64,000 bases of DNA from Glandiceps talaboti (taxonomy: Eukaryota > Hemichordata > Enteropneusta > Spengelidae): assembly GCF_964340395.1 (NCBI RefSeq), contig NC_135553.1:10432501-10496500 (forward strand), read 5' to 3'. The position numbers and the translations under genes are program-made. Each line of letters starts with the position of its first letter. The stretch's first letter is position 1. The notes below the pieces were generated by a model that saw only the letters and a program-made list of their open reading frames with translations, was not told the origin of the DNA and searched no databases. This document shows, piece by piece, positions 40,326-54,329 of this stretch.

Positions 40326-41480
40326 GAATTAGTAACTTGTACCAGTATATACATGATGATACTTGATTAGTAAATTCAGTATTTAGACAGAGTGACATAC
40401 AATTAACATGTTATGACCATATTACTTTGTAAGGAAGGTAGCACACACATTTTCCACGTCATTTCACATCAAATTTTTTTTCAAAATAAAAGACTAATAG
40501 ATACTTAATAGAGTGTCTTCCCATGCATACCAATGTACCAGTTCCAGCCATCACTTTCCTTACGCTAGAGTCTAGTATTAACTTTACATTTTCAACCCTA
40601 GTTTTCCTTCCAATTAGCCTTGTGGTGTATGTGGTTTGTATGATTGAATAGCTACAAACCACCTACCATGTTTCTGTCAACTTTTCCTTGACAACAAAAT
40701 TTTTCTATCAAAAATAAAATATGATATACATGTTTCAAGCACCTAAAATTTATGCAAAGTATTATGTAAATGACATGCAAATTAATATGCAAATGATCGC
40801 TATGCTGGGGAGAATACTGCAAAATTATAATTTCACCGAATTTTCATCTCAATCTTTATATACCAAGACTGAAACTTTAACAAAAAGAAAGTACTTACTG
40901 GACCAGCAAAGGAAACACTGGACCTTTACTAAGTTGAATCGGAAGTTGCACTTCAAGTACGGCCCTCAGACTCTAGCAGTTTATATTTCATGAAATTGTC
41001 ACAGGAGACATCTGAGATTTTCTACAGTGTACGGCTATTACAAAGTGAAGTAGAACAGCAAGCGCCAAAAGAAAGTGTATTTTTAGAAACAAAAAACAAA
41101 AAGCAAAAAGTCTTGTATTCAGTAGGAATGCCTCTTTAGTACTTGAGTCACGAATTCACTTTTGCTTCAAGGAAAAGCTCCGTGAATGTTCATTTTATTC
41201 CGTTTTCATTTTGTCCATTATTTAACTTTCATAATTTGATTTTAAAAAATTGAATTTAACCACTCGATACATAACATAAAAATATCATATCATAGAAAAT
41301 TTTGTTTTGATAAGAAAAATTGCAAATGTTTTGTACAAACTATTCCCGATAGAAATCATTATGAGTTCATACTGACTTGTGAGTCATGATAAATGTGTTT
41401 ATAGGTTCCTTGCAGCTCACAGTCACACATACATAAACATTTGGTGGAGATTACACTCCTGAGTATCGCACAATTTATTG

Positions 41481-41555
41481 TCCTGTGTCGTTACCATCAC
41501 CACAGATATGACATCTTTCCTGTGTTATTACCATAACGACAGATATGACATCTAA
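41481..41555. repeat. 37-bp tandem duplication
   Basis: CCTGTGTCGTTACCATCACC and CCTGTGTTATTACCATAACG each precede ACAGATATGACATCT. Confidence 0.75.
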
Positions 41556-42009
41556 AGTGTCTACAGACACAGATGTTAACACAGACACAGATAGGAGATT
41601 TAGCAATTTCTCTGCCATAATTGTCGGTGTTTCCATAAAGTGAGTGAACATGGCTTAATGTCCCATAATCTATCACTTAGGACTTGTTTGATAACAGGAA
41701 TAGAGAAATGAAATTTTCTGTAATTGTAGCTTGTTATGTACATGCCATTTGCACTACTCTTTCCATCTTACGTGTTTGAAATAACAACTTTTATTTCCTG
41801 TGTATGAATTTAACATCATATTCTGCAAGTCTGGTTTGATGGGAGTAATTACTTATGGAAGATATAAAAACGCCAAGGGAGCTACTTGTTAATACCTGCC
41901 CTTTCTTTTACTTTCAACATTTTTTTTTGCACGATAACAGTGCTTCAGGGATATTTAAAGTTTTTGGGTATGTGTGTAGGGAAGGGAAGGTGTGGTATGT
42001 ACATGTATC

Positions 42010-42011
<2 letters not shown>

Positions 42012-42077
<66 letters not shown>

Positions 42078-42141
42078 TGTCTGTATGTCTGTCTGTGTGT
42101 GTGTGTATGCATGTATGTATGTATGTATGTATGTATGTATG

Positions 42142-42171
<30 letters not shown>
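42012..42171. repeat. GT repeat followed by ATGT repeat
   Basis: About 60 bases of GT, an imperfect CTGT stretch, and about 60 bases of ATGT. Open frames here are repeat artefacts. Confidence 0.95.
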
Positions 42172-42172
<1 letters not shown>

Positions 42173-42761
42173 TTATCAACCTTAATTAAATAATTCAGAA
42201 TTAATATATAGTACAGTCGAAGGCAATGGTCTAATGTTCATAGATGTTTGTAAATTTATCGAACATTAATTACAATCTAATATTATACTATAGTGTTGAA
42301 CATCATCAAATTTCTTTATGTTGCACTAGATAATGCAGTCAATTTGCCAACTACCGGTATACGTAAAAAAAAAAGACTGAAAGACATACATGCTGACAAT
42401 GTGAATGTTATTGTAGAAATTATAACGTTTCCATACTGCCTTATTTCACATACACACCTGTATGTACATTGTACAACAGGAGTAGCATAGACCATTTGGT
42501 ATTTTTTACTGGTACATACATTTTAATTGTTCTGACTTGTGCGAACAGCTGCTGTACTCTTTAACAAATGGTACATTATTAATTTTATTGTTGATATAAT
42601 GTGTGAAACGGTGACTTTCTTTCAAGCTCATGTTATATTTAATAGTAGTGTGTGTTACAATGAGTTGTGTCGACTAAAAAAAAAACGGGGAAATTTAAGT
42701 ATCTGGATAAAAGTGGAAATAAAGTTTGAAGGGTGGGTGAAATATATAAGAAGGGAAAGAA

Positions 42762-42815
42762 AATGGAGGGAGGGAGGGAGGGAAAGGGGGGGGGGAGGGA
42801 AGGAGAGAGAGAGAG
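42762..42815 (+). repeat. Polypurine tract
   Basis: About 55 bases of G and A only (GGGAGGGAGGGAGGGAAAGG then poly-G and GAGAGAG). It can form triplex or G-quadruplex structures. Confidence 0.85.
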
Positions 42816-43453
42816 GAAATTTTCATGAATTGAAATTAAAGACTTATAAGCTTGAAAAATTTTTCTTCAGAATTGTAGATTTAGTAGAGAACATCCCACA
42901 GGCTTAACACCGTAAGGGTTCTTTTGCTCACCTACTTTCACATTTTACATGTATATACATGTATACATAAAAATAACATTAGAAATTACATGTTGGAAAA
43001 TTCTGTAATTTTTCTCTAATATTTTACATAAACATCTCTCAGCTAGGTTTCATACCATTCATGTACATAAAGTTCTGTTATTCACATTTTTTATAATATA
43101 TGCATGTAAATATTTGTAGACATTAACTTTTGGAAATTTCTGTGATGCCATTGTTGTAACAAAATTCCTGTTTGCGACAGTGGAACAACACACACTGCAA
43201 GAGATTCGTCAATTTTTCAAAGACCTGGATGAAAAATAATGCTATAGTTTACAAAATTGTGTAATATGTTTGTTCCAGTATTTTCTGTATCAATAGCTCA
43301 TTGTGAGATCACATGAATATGCATGTATGTATTCAATTGTTAATTTGCAATCAACGTAAAATTTAATAACCCGGTGAAAGTTGACAGTAATTATAGTTGA
43401 AATGATACATAATGTGTGAATAATTAGAGCATTCAAACCATGTAGTGTTTTTA

Positions 43454-44009
43454 TTAGCACAACTGAACTATAGAACGGTCAGTCATGCTATAGGCATGGA
43501 GAATGTATGTCCGTCTGTCTGTCTGTCTGCCTGCATATATGGGAACGACTTAAAGTAAAAAAAAAATAATGCCATGCAAATTCCTTTGATAGTTGATAGG
43601 ATTGATGTTACTTTGGGTCACCAGGGTGACTAGTTGGGAAATTGGTCAAATCAAAATGATTGCACCGCAGGTGCGTGAATTAAGGGGCATAAGCTGAGTT
43701 TAGAAGTTTCTTTACCTTAATGCAGTAAATTACACTTAGTTGTTCATGGGATCACTATTAATCTATTGTCGGTGTTGCTTGGTAACACAATTTTCAGCAC
43801 TTCATAGTATGAGGTTCAGTTGTGCTAAAGGCATGGTATATGTCTGTGTGTCTGTCTCTGTGTGTGTGTGTGTGTGTCTGTCTGTCTGTCTGGCTGTGTG
43901 TATGTGTGTATCTGTCTGTGTCTTAAATTGCATGTGGTTAACTACTTCTAAAAAAGTAACTCATAAAGTGTACAGTTGCGCTGCAATGCCATTAGCACTA
44001 TTTTTCAGG
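43454..44009 (+). repeat. Dispersed repeat family R4, one or two copies with GTCT/GT expansions
   Basis: Heads at 43457 (TAGCACAACTGAACTATAGA) and about 43811 (GGTTCAGTTGTGCTAAAGGC), each followed by ATGG and a GTCT/GT microsatellite; tail CAGTTGCGCTGCAATGCC then ATTAGCACTATTTTT at 43974-44007. Confidence 0.6.
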
Positions 44010-45406
44010 AAATTGTGTTATTTGAGAGATAGTTATATACTAGTGACATTTTGACTACTGAAAGAATGAAGAGTAAGAAGGATAGTGGTTGGCACAATTA
44101 AAATCCATAGCTAGTTATTTCAATACCATGTACACATGTGGGTTCACAACACTAAAGGAACTAGGTGTTTTAGGTACAAATTTGTGGAAGCAATATCGTG
44201 TTCAAATTGCCTTTGAGACTTAAACTGCAATTAGGACCGGTTTCTCCAAATATTTCTGTCAGGAAATGATCGTAATACTAGAAAATGAACATTACCAAGA
44301 GTCACAGGTGTGATATTGAAAAAAATGTATTGATTTTTGCTAAAAGGTGTATCATTTAATTATTTTTTATTGATTGCATCATTTTTTCTAGACCTGAGTA
44401 GTAATGACACACTGACATTTAATAAGTGATGACCTTGTGTTGTTACTGTGTTTGTTTTTGACACAATTTTGTCTCCTTTGAAAAAAAAATATGTTCACAT
44501 ATTTAGTAGGTGCTGGTAGTTCTATTAGTAGTTACTGGTATTTCAGCCTTTACTATTGTTGTGTGTTTTAACAGTCATATCTCCACAATAGTGTCATTGA
44601 ATTTCTTTGCACATATCAAATGACAATGTTTTCTCCAAGGACAAACTACTACAAAGGTATTCCATATTCAACACATTCATGTATTTCATGTTCTAGTTTA
44701 ATGGTATTTAGTTGCAGGGTGGTACATTTGTGGATATTTCTGTTCTTGCATTTTAACATATTGTTTTGTTGTGTATGCACACATAGAAACTTGTGTCAAA
44801 AAATTGAGTTAAAGATGACTTGAATTTCAGACCAGTATCCCACCTACGCAAGCTTTTTTGAATTAATATTATTTGTGAAGTGGACACTTTAGACAATAGA
44901 GCAGAATTCAACAGGCCGTTAGGTTTTATTTGAAAAAGTGTGAGTTTATAGAAAAAAGTATGTCTTTGTACCAATTTAGTGTACAGTTTTCTTAAGGGTA
45001 CGTAGTATTCTAAGTAAGATTGCAAAAGTCAATGTGAAGCCTCAATATTCCTTTTTTCAAAATCTATCAGTTTTCAAAATTCTTTCATTTTAATTAATAT
45101 TTCACTCTTTCAAAGACATCAACATGTACACCACTGTACACCCCACTCATGTTTTCTCAACAACTTCGTCATTTATTTGAAATTAATATGATATGTCAGT
45201 TTGTTCCGTTACACCATATGGTACCTGAAGTACTGCATATATGCTCATTGTCACAGTTTGATAAAATAGAAGGGTTATTGATGCATTATGTATTTACAAA
45301 GTATTTCTTTAAAATCAAACACTACACAGAATATAACAAAATATCAAGTGTTGTCCATGACAATACTAAGTTGTTCACTTCATAAATCATAGGACCTATT
45401 GACTTC

Positions 45407-45725
45407 AAGCTATTTCAAAATCAGGGATAGGTAAGATATCTTAGCTACAACCCAAATATGCTAGCTGTGGTACAGAAACATTTGTTACAGTGCTACATAT
45501 GTGTAGTTGCAATAACAAAAGTCGTGTTCAGAGACGAGAAACTGAAGTTATTGAGACATTTCTCCGTACAATGTGAAAACTATTTATAATCATTTTCCAT
45601 ACTAATTCTCAAACTCTTTCCTCCCAGATATTTAGCATTGTAATAAATGTTTATGTACGACAGCTAGCATATTTGGGTGAACTTGTAGCTAAGATTTCTT
45701 ACCTACCCCTGAAAATCTGTTAAGC
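45407..45725. repeat. MITE-like element with about 55-bp inverted repeats
   Basis: The left arm AGGTAAGATATCTTAGCTAC, CCCAAATATGCTAGCTGTGG is complementary to the right arm CAGCTAGCATATTTGGG, GTAGCTAAGATTTCTTACCT. The interior of about 180 bases is non-coding. Confidence 0.8.
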
Positions 45726-46189
45726 AAGTATTTCAATCTTCCTAAGCTTTATGATACAAGAAGGATTTTAGATTTAATGTTTTTATTTAAGTGTGATAAC
45801 AGCTTTTACAATTGTCCTTTGATTCTCACAAATTTGAATTTTTACTTACCACAAAGGAATACTTGGCAAATGTGTGTTTTTAGGACTACTAATTTTGAGA
45901 CTGTTTTTTTTTTAATTATTCTGTTTTACAAAAACTTAAGTGTGCTTTTAATGAACTTTCAAATTTGTATCCTCAGATTGATATTCATTCTAATTTAGAT
46001 ACTTTTTAGAGGTCTTGTTAGGTAGTTTTATCTGAACTCTTAGTTTGTAATTTTTTTTCTCTGCGTTGTACTATTTTTAATGTCTGCAGCTTCACCCTGT
46101 ATGTTTGTGCTTGATGCAATAGTAGTATGTATTATTGCTGTATTTTCAAGAAGACTGTAAAGGGGACATGTTCCACTTGGTTATCCTGG

Positions 46190-46290
46190 AAATGAAATGA
46201 AATAAAATAAAATCATAAAATAAAATGAAATAAAATAAAATAAAATAAAATAAAATAAAATAAAATAAAATAAAATAAAATAAAATAAAT
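46190..46290. repeat. AAATA microsatellite
   Basis: About 18 AAATA/AAATG units, giving a low-complexity open frame on the minus strand that is not a gene. Confidence 0.95.
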
Positions 46291-48339
46291 TCCATTTGAA
46301 GATAAAATGAATAAAATATGAATAAAATACAATAAAAAGTAAGATATATTTTACATTTTCTAAACTAATTTGATAATCCACAGTTCTGTCATGTCCAGGA
46401 GAGATTCAGACACTTGTATGCATCACAGAAATTGCAATATGTCCAAATTATGAATTGAAAATAAGTACAAATGTTGATTTGCAAGAATTGATGAATAGTA
46501 CAAAAGAAGTAGATGACAAATGAATACATGTGAAAATGATATATCTTGTTACCATCAGCAAATAGGAGAAACTGTTCCACATTGTCAAACATAAAAAATG
46601 ACTGCTATGGTTATCGATATTTCTCTAATGTATTTTTCAAGAGTATTGTATTTAGACCTTTTAGCGTGAAATGCACAGGTAAAAAAAGTACAACAAATCG
46701 GTAAATAATGCATACTGAAGTGTAAATGATATTTTCTCCTTTTATGATGCCATAGGAGACTGGAAACATGAGGGAGACTTCTAAAATCTTACCAGGTTGT
46801 AATAAAACGCATGTAGATTAGGTGGAAATAAATAATTATGTGTTTCCGATAACATGGCCTCAGAAAATAGGGTTGGTATGGGTCAGGATTTTATTTTATT
46901 GTATTTTCATCTTTTCAATTTTTTTTTATTGTTGGAAAATATTGCTTCGACCCAAAACCAAATGAAATGTTGATCAGAATACGCCTTCTGTGATAGTTTG
47001 ATGAAATGTGTACAGACGTCACTGGGGAAAGAAGATAGACGTACATGAAGGTCAAGAAGACTAAAAAAAATTTCTTTATCTTTTTGTTTGAAATGTTCAG
47101 GGTCAGCAGTTTAAACTAGGGTCGGTTGGGTTATTGGAAATGCACATTTTTTTAAAACTTTGCCTTGCATATGAATTAACCAATTTAATTTATGACTCAT
47201 ATCATTTGCATAGTAATGATCTTATTTGCATATCTTTTGAGTAAGCTCAGTGAGCCATCATGTCTAATAAGCAAGTCAGCCCTCTGTCATTTAAAATATA
47301 TATACACAATTCTTTTATGTGAGGACATCTTCACGTGTGTATATCAAGTCAATTAGTTTACCTAATGCAAGTTGACAAGGGAGAGGGAATTTTTCAGAGA
47401 TGTGGGAAATATCTGGCTGGTAGAGCTGCTGAATGGACAATCCTGTAACTTCTGAATCTTTGCAGGCATGTCTTTGTGAGCTTCACAAATAGACCCCTTT
47501 CACTGAATTAAGGGTTCCATAGTAAATCTATAAAAGACTCACTGAGCTCTTAAACTCTTTAGGACAAATAGCCAAATAAGCCTGCAGTGTGGTGAATTGA
47601 CTCTGCTCTCTTTTAAGTCTTAACTGCTGTTGTTAGTTATATTTCAAATTACTCAAGGTACTATCCCGTACCAGTGGGGTGAAAAGTAAAAAGAGCCACT
47701 CAATACATCTTAGTTATTGTGTTCTGATGGGGCACATAATACCTGAACTCAAGATGTGAAATAAACTGTTGACAGTTAGTTCTACCTCTCCCAGTGAATA
47801 CTTTGTATGTAACTGTCTTGAGGACATCAGCTATGAATGTCACTAACTGCACAGCTGCTTTGGTGATAATAAATTATGGGTTGTCAACAACCAAAGAAAG
47901 GAAATGGTGTCAACAGATGTCTTTGCTTTTCATTGCTTTGTCACTTGTTGTTGAGGGGGAGGAGAAGGGAGGACAGATTAGGTCATAGGGCAGAGCCCAC
48001 CCACAGCTTCCATACTCATTACATACTTGTAACACTGGTGGTCATTCAAGCAAGGACAGGATCTCTGACCTGTACTGTCCCTTGTATACATTGATTCAAT
48101 GAACAAAAAACCAACAGTCTGTGACTTTTATTTGTGACAGTCCAACCATTGTAATGCTGGTCTTACTAATACTATTGTTATTATGATACACTGTAATACT
48201 TACATTATTTACTCAGACACCTAAATTGTAGTTGTCTGAGATTGTAACTGTTACAATACTGAAGCAATGGTCTCCCAGGAAATTGTCAGGAGGGGGGGGG
48301 GGGGGGGGGAAGAAAAGATAGCAAAGTTTTCAGTTTAAA

Positions 48340-48500
48340 GTCCCAGGATTCAATCTGAGGTTCTTGTATCTAACTTTATCAGTGGGGCAATATGGATTAT
48401 AATTCGTTTGTTCCGGTGTTACAACTTTTCCCCAAAATAGCTGTTTTTCACCCCTAAATTTTGATCCTAACCTTAACTGGACCTTCAATGGATATTCACA
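48340..48500 (+). repeat. Dispersed repeat family R3 copy
   Basis: CAGGATTCAATCTGAGGTTC, CTTTATCAGTGGGGC and CCTAAATTTTGATCCTAACC match 52690-52830. Confidence 0.55.
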
Positions 48501-49111
48501 AAACAAACAAACAAACAAACAAAACTAGAAAATAGGGAAATGTTGAATTTTAAGTCATGCATTCGGGATCTTGTTTCCCACACAGATCATCTACAACATC
48601 TACAAACTAATGGTGTGGTCAGTGGAAACCTGAACACTTTGTATAAAATAAGACATAAGTGCCAAATCCAGTCAAGAATGTGAAACACCTGTCGTCGTGT
48701 AACCACTTCTTCTTGATACGTCTGGTATCATGGTGTGTTATATTTCATGTAGATCCAGACAAATCTCCAACTTCTATGCATATTTGCACATACTTGGATA
48801 GTTTGTAGATTTTTCATGAAGTACAGACTCCTCAGAATGGTAACCAACTGGAACACTATGTATTCTTAGTCACTATTTCACACAGACAATATGTCACATA
48901 AGTGTTAGAGCATAGTAATTTTACAACTTTCCTTATCCACCTGGGAATTTAGACAGGGTGAAAGTATTATGGACTGTAACCTGTATTATGCTTTGTTAAT
49001 GTCACAGTGAAATTCCAGGGGATGGGGATGACGGGTCAGTCTCTGGGTTTGTAGACCAGAGACTTGGTACATACATACTTACATACATACATACATACAT
49101 ACATGTATGTC

Positions 49112-49216
49112 ATCGTCACAAACCATGGCTGTTTTAAGGCAACATTCTTAACGAGCCTCCTTATTTCGGAGTACTATGATAATGGTAGAAATAATAACTC
49201 TGGTTTGCGAGAATGA
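49112..49216 (+). repeat. Dispersed repeat family R1 copy, preceded by an ACAT microsatellite
   Basis: CACAAACCATGGCTGTTTTA, CTCCTTATTTCGGAG, GAAATAATAAC and CTGGTTTGCGAGAATG. An ACAT array lies at about 49069-49105. Confidence 0.65.
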
Positions 49217-50519
49217 TGTATATATGATGTATACCTGTCTGGCTTGACGGTGTTATTGCAGTTGGTCCTGACATTTAGGTGAATGACATTGTCCAAGTCT
49301 GAGGCAAGTTTCTGGGCTATTGGGTTTGAGGCATAGGGGTTGAAAAATACACAGCATACAAGGTGCTGTCTTACATCAATTCACGTCAAACATAGACTTC
49401 ACTTGGCTCATTTGAAGTCCCACTGGCTCCAAACACACATTTCAAGACAAGTACACTGTGAACTGGTACATAGAGTTCAAATAAACTTTCTATACAGAAA
49501 GAACACTGCAAAGGATAGTATTACTATTTTTTGAGTGTTTGGTTTTTTGTAAACTTTAAAGAAGTATTGTCCTGTCGGCCCTCCGTCTTAATATACAATG
49601 TAGCCGCCAGCTTTACAGACTTTGTTTCAAACTAGGCACCAGTTAAGTACACCAATGGCATAGCAGGGATGTAAATATCTTGAAGCCATGAAGCTTTTAA
49701 TAAGATGTATATGACAAACAAGTTTACTTGAAATGCTGTCCTTGTCTCTGATGTCTTAGGATTAGGAAAATGTATCTACAAAAGTATATTTACACTATTC
49801 TCATCTTGAGACTTCTGAGTTCGTGTATTGCATATGTTATAAAAAAAGTACTATTTACTTAGCCTGTCTACTGGGTGAATCTGCGACTCTGCTACACTTG
49901 ACTTCACTCTGTTAACTTAGTCTATCGTGGGAAATAAGTGTAGATTACAGATTCTGTCAGTTAAGACACTGCCAGACTATTTATATATGGATTAGATGTT
50001 GGTGTCAATGCTGCAAATTTACACATCTGGCAATGGAGTGATGTTAACTGGATTTAAGGTCGTGAACTGAAAAACCAAGTGGGAGTGAAATACAGATACA
50101 AGGAGGACATAGATAGACACAGTGTAGTTTGATCATGATCCGGTTTGTTTAAAACATTTTGTTGGACTGTAATTACCATGTGGGTTGTTCTTTGACAAAT
50201 TGGAAGTGAGAGAGACGGATTAGCCCTCCTCAGGCAGTCAAGCAATAAATGTATTGGCAAGGAACTCACACAGACCAATGCCATCATGCTGAAGACTTGA
50301 CGTGAAAGTTTGTACATACATGGTGTTATAGAAATAGTTTTTGTCAACAGTAATTCTAAATTGCAAGTACAAAAAAGGAATACCAGTAATAAGTATGAAT
50401 GGAGCCACTAAGAGTAGGGTTTTATGGGAGGATAGGCCATATTGTTTATTAATAAGAGAGACTGAATAGAAGACTGGAGGAGGTCTGATGTTGAGAAACA
50501 GCAGTGTTCTTTGTACCAC

Positions 50520-50640
50520 TCACTATCTCACCAAGCAAAGGGCCTTGGGCTGTAGGTTGTCAACCAGAGTCAGACCCTCTCACCAAGCAAGGACCTCTTT
50601 CAACAGAGTCAGACTAACTTCCAGGTCACAGAGTCACTGA
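50520..50640. repeat. Short tandem duplication, about 60 bp
   Basis: CTCACCAAGCAA with following AACAGAGTCAGAC/CCAGAGTCAGAC occurs twice. Confidence 0.6.
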
Positions 50641-52494
50641 AGTGTGACATTGGTTTTCAGAGAGTGGAGTAGTTAATTTAAAAAAGAATGGGAAACTTCT
50701 ATAGATTCAGGTATTTTGAAAAGTGAGAACGCTACGTTCAAGAGAGGGTTGCATTAGCACAGACCATGTAATTCATGAATTGTAAGTTCATGGAAAATGG
50801 TCAGACTTGAAAGAATTTATACTCACTGCATTGTCAGTGGGCTCTGTGTGAACCCTGGGCATGTGAGATATCACCTTTAGATAAAAGGCATGGGAACTTT
50901 CACCAACTTGACTATATTTGTTTAAGCTGTCTGCAGAGAGATGATCCACACACTCAAGACAAGTTTGATATGTTTGGATTGCAACTTTTGAAGAGGTTGA
51001 GTGTCCTCTCTGTAGTCGGTCATTCTTTTGTTATTAGATTTGGTGGCCAGTGAAAACACAATATGATAGCACCCTGGCACTGTGGTTTGCTGTATAGTAA
51101 ACATACTAGTCTTCTTGTTGCTGAAGATAAGTTGTTGGAATCATTGTTTTCAGTCACCAAGTTGTCAGTGGCCAAGTGGTCTTAGCTTATGTATGAGTCT
51201 TTTACATGTAACACTGCAGTCTAGGTTGGAACCTGCCAAGCAGTGGCTGGGTTTGATTAAAAATTGACCAACTTTGTAATAAGACTTTAATATGTCACTC
51301 AGTTTGACTCTACCAAACGATGCAGCATTTCCCCCCCAGTACAGTTTCCTCCTGCTTTCACTAGAATAGGATGTGTAGAGTAGTGACCACATCAACAAAT
51401 TTCAGAATTTAATTGGATTTATGATAACTATTATTATGAAAGTATGCAAATATCAAAACAAACTGCCATATTTTGGCTAAAAGTAGGTTTGTAATCTAGA
51501 GACGGAATGTTTTGAAAAGTGAATGAAAGTGCCCTTTATTGAAAAAGTTCTGTCATTTACTTTCTGTGTGTTGACCCAATTGGATGTCATCAACCCATCT
51601 TTCAGCACAGTGTAACAATTTGTAAGATATTGTGTGACTGCATAGTACAGATGGTGTTGACATAGACGTACTTATATGTTATTTATGCAAAAAATAACAT
51701 CTATAATACGATGCGAAGACTGAGACATACCTGAAATTGTTAGAAGTCAAAATAGAAAAGACAGACATACTTCCAATTGTGAAAATATTTTATTCATGTA
51801 TGTCAATTTGTTTTTTGTGGTGCAAGAGTAGGATAATGATTGCAACTGTTTTGTCTCTGTGTTATGAATAGCATAGCTGCTGTGATAAATATTAGTACTG
51901 GGGTCAGATACTTAATTATCTGGCATGACATTCTGGCTTGTTCCAACACTGTCAAGTCAGATAAGCCAAGTGTCTGAGTGATGTTAGCTAACATAGTGAT
52001 GGTTACAAATATTAAATACCAAATTCTACATCTATTCTAAGGGTTAAAATCGTATCAATTTAGTACCAAACAAGAAATGACATGCCTGACCAAAAACATT
52101 GCAACATGAGAAAAAAACAAGAACATGTGAACATCATGGTTGAAAAGAAGTAAAAATAAATAAAAGACATTGAGCTGACAATTATTCTCCATTGTTGTAT
52201 TTCTATTTTTAGCAACATAAATGATAAGTTTGACACTCTATTCCAGCTGTACAGATTCTAAGCATTCAGTGTCAAAAAATCAACCTTGGTCCATTTGTAG
52301 GCAGATGTTCTGGGTTTCCAAAATGAAAAGAAAACAGTTGTTGAATTTGGAGGTCAGATATTATTTTTAGGTTCAATGGTATTGTTGTCTTTATAGCATA
52401 ATATCATAACTAGGCAAAGCCCATAAGCTCGCGCAGGATAGATTCATTTGTGACCGACTGCCTTACGATATTGTAGATAGCGCCCTCCGTGTGG

Positions 52495-52640
52495 AGAATG
52501 CACATAGTATATAAAACGGGCATGCGTAGTCATTGCGCCACAATGCATCCTTGGGTAGAACCACCAAAAAATTATTGCATAGAATTGCATAGTATATAGG
52601 ATGTGCATGCGTACTAGTCATTGAGCTGCTATGCAGCTGC
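52495..52640. repeat. 85-bp direct repeat
   Basis: CATAGTATATAAAACGGGCA then TGCGTAGTCATTG (52503) and CATAGTATATAGGATGTGCA then TGCGTACTAGTCATTG (52588). More GC-rich than its surroundings. Confidence 0.65.
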
Positions 52641-52679
52641 TGTGCGAGCTATAATCTACTCTCTTTTGGATGAATATTG

Positions 52680-53070
52680 GACTGTATTTACAAATGGCTA
52701 TGTTTCAATCCTGGGTCGTTGAATTCTTGTTATCTTATCAGTGGAGTAACTTTTTCTACACCTGTAGCTCTGCCAAACAAACAGTTTTCACACCTAGATT
52801 TTGATCCCAATCCAAAGCGATCCTTTTTACTGCAATTACCAGTTGAGTTTATTGTCATGGGGATGAGATAACGTCAGGCCCAGTTTTAGATTTAAGGATT
52901 AACGTTTTGGTGAAATACAGTTATCTAGCAGAACTATAGAAAAAGTTGGTCCAGAACAAAATGAATAATCCCATGAAATCCTCATGGCTTCACTGATAAG
53001 ACTTCGCTGACATAACACTAATGCCAGAACCTAGAATTGAAACGCTGGCCTTTAAAGTCAAATCCATCCG
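52680..53070. repeat. Two family R3 copies in inverted orientation
   Basis: 52690-52830 (TTTCAATCCTGGGTCG, TCTTATCAGTGGAGTAAC, CCTAGATTTTGATCCCAATC) and 52890-53070 (TAAGGATTAACG, GAACTATAGAAAAAGTTGGT, CACTGATAAGACTTCG, ATTGAAACGCTGGCC) are reverse-complement relatives. Confidence 0.6.
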
Positions 53071-53529
53071 ACAAGGTAAATTCTAAGCTAACATCTTTGG
53101 TATAGAGATAAATTTACAAGAAAGTACTTTGTGTAAACTAGTCAGTGGGTGATAATTATACAGATGTGACCTTAAAGCAGGATAACTATCATTCAAGGAT
53201 TTGGAATGACTCTGTGGTCTTTGATGTACAATTTATGGCTTACACATGTACGTATGCAAGGTCTGCTTATGGGAAGGACACGTGTCAAGTTCAAATTTCA
53301 ATGAGTTTGTTTAGTGAAGTAGTGATGGTACAGATAAACAGAGGATCAGGTAGTACAATACAGATGCATGCGATAGTGAAGTTCAGATAATTCATTTTTG
53401 GCAGCTAAACTGTACTATGAAAATATGTATGTCAGATAAAGAAATTACTGTTGTCAACACCTTGAATGGCATGACACATACATTTAATAAAAGACACAAA
53501 CAGTTGTACATGTTATCGTACCCGTTCTG

Positions 53530-53690
53530 TTTAGGATTAAAGAGTCTGGTATTATAATTAAAAATAGGTGTGAGACAGAACTATAGGAAAATTAGATCAA
53601 AATGAATAATCCTATGTGTCTTTATCCCTTCATTGATAAAATAACGCTGATGTGAGAACCTGGCAATGAATTCCTGGCCTTTAAATGTTA
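53530..53690 (-). repeat. Dispersed repeat family R3 copy
   Basis: GAACTATAGGAAAATTAGAT, AATGAATAATCCTATG, TTCATTGATAAAATAACGC and GAATTCCTGGCCTTTAAA follow the order of the 52890 copy. Confidence 0.6.
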
Positions 53691-53920
53691 GGGGATAAAA
53701 ATACAGGCACAATCAATAATCAATACACAACTCCCCCGAGAAACTCTTAGTGTACATGTTAGCTGGGACGAACCACATTTGTATGTGTCATCTTGTTTTA
53801 CGTAATACAGGGGAGGCTGACTGACAAGTATGAGTGTGTACAGTATATCCAGGACTTCCTACAAAGTAAACATTCCTTGAATCAATTATGTGACATCATT
53901 GTTGCCAGAACACCATCACT

Positions 53921-54329
53921 CAGAAGTCTGCTAGCCAGAACCCCATAACTGAATCAGAAGTCTGTCAGAACCCCATAACTGAATCAGAAGTCTGCCAGGA
54001 CCCCATAACTGAATCAGAAATCTGCCAAGACCCCATAACTGAATCAGAAGTCTGCCAGAACCCCATAACTGAATCAGAAGTCTGCCAGAACTCCATAACT
54101 GAATCAGAAGTCTGCCAGGACCCCATAACCGTATCAGAAGTCTGCCAGGACCCCATAACTGAATCAGAAGTCTGTCAGAACCCCATAACTGAATCAGAAG
54201 TCTGCCAGGACCCCATAACTGAATCAGAAATCTGCCAAGACCCCATAACTGAATCAGAAGTCTGCCAGAACCCCATAACTGAATCAGAAGTCTACTAGAA
54301 CCCCATAACTGAATCAGAAGTCTGCCACT
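53921..54329. repeat. 30-bp minisatellite, 13 full units plus a partial
   Basis: Consensus CAGAAGTCTGCCAGAACCCC then ATAACTGAAT. The first unit is 34 bp and the others are exactly 30 bp. Because 30 is a multiple of three, the minus strand is open for 164 codons; this is a repeat artefact. Units 2-5 (53955-54074) recur exactly as 54165-54284. Confidence 0.97.

Noticed and set aside
41855-42189. Val/Cys-rich and Thr/His-rich frames
   Set aside because: They arise from the GT and ATGT arrays.
42539-42907. 122-codon frame with Arg/Glu/Gly-rich middle
   Set aside because: The middle is the polypurine tract; flanks look like ordinary intron sequence.
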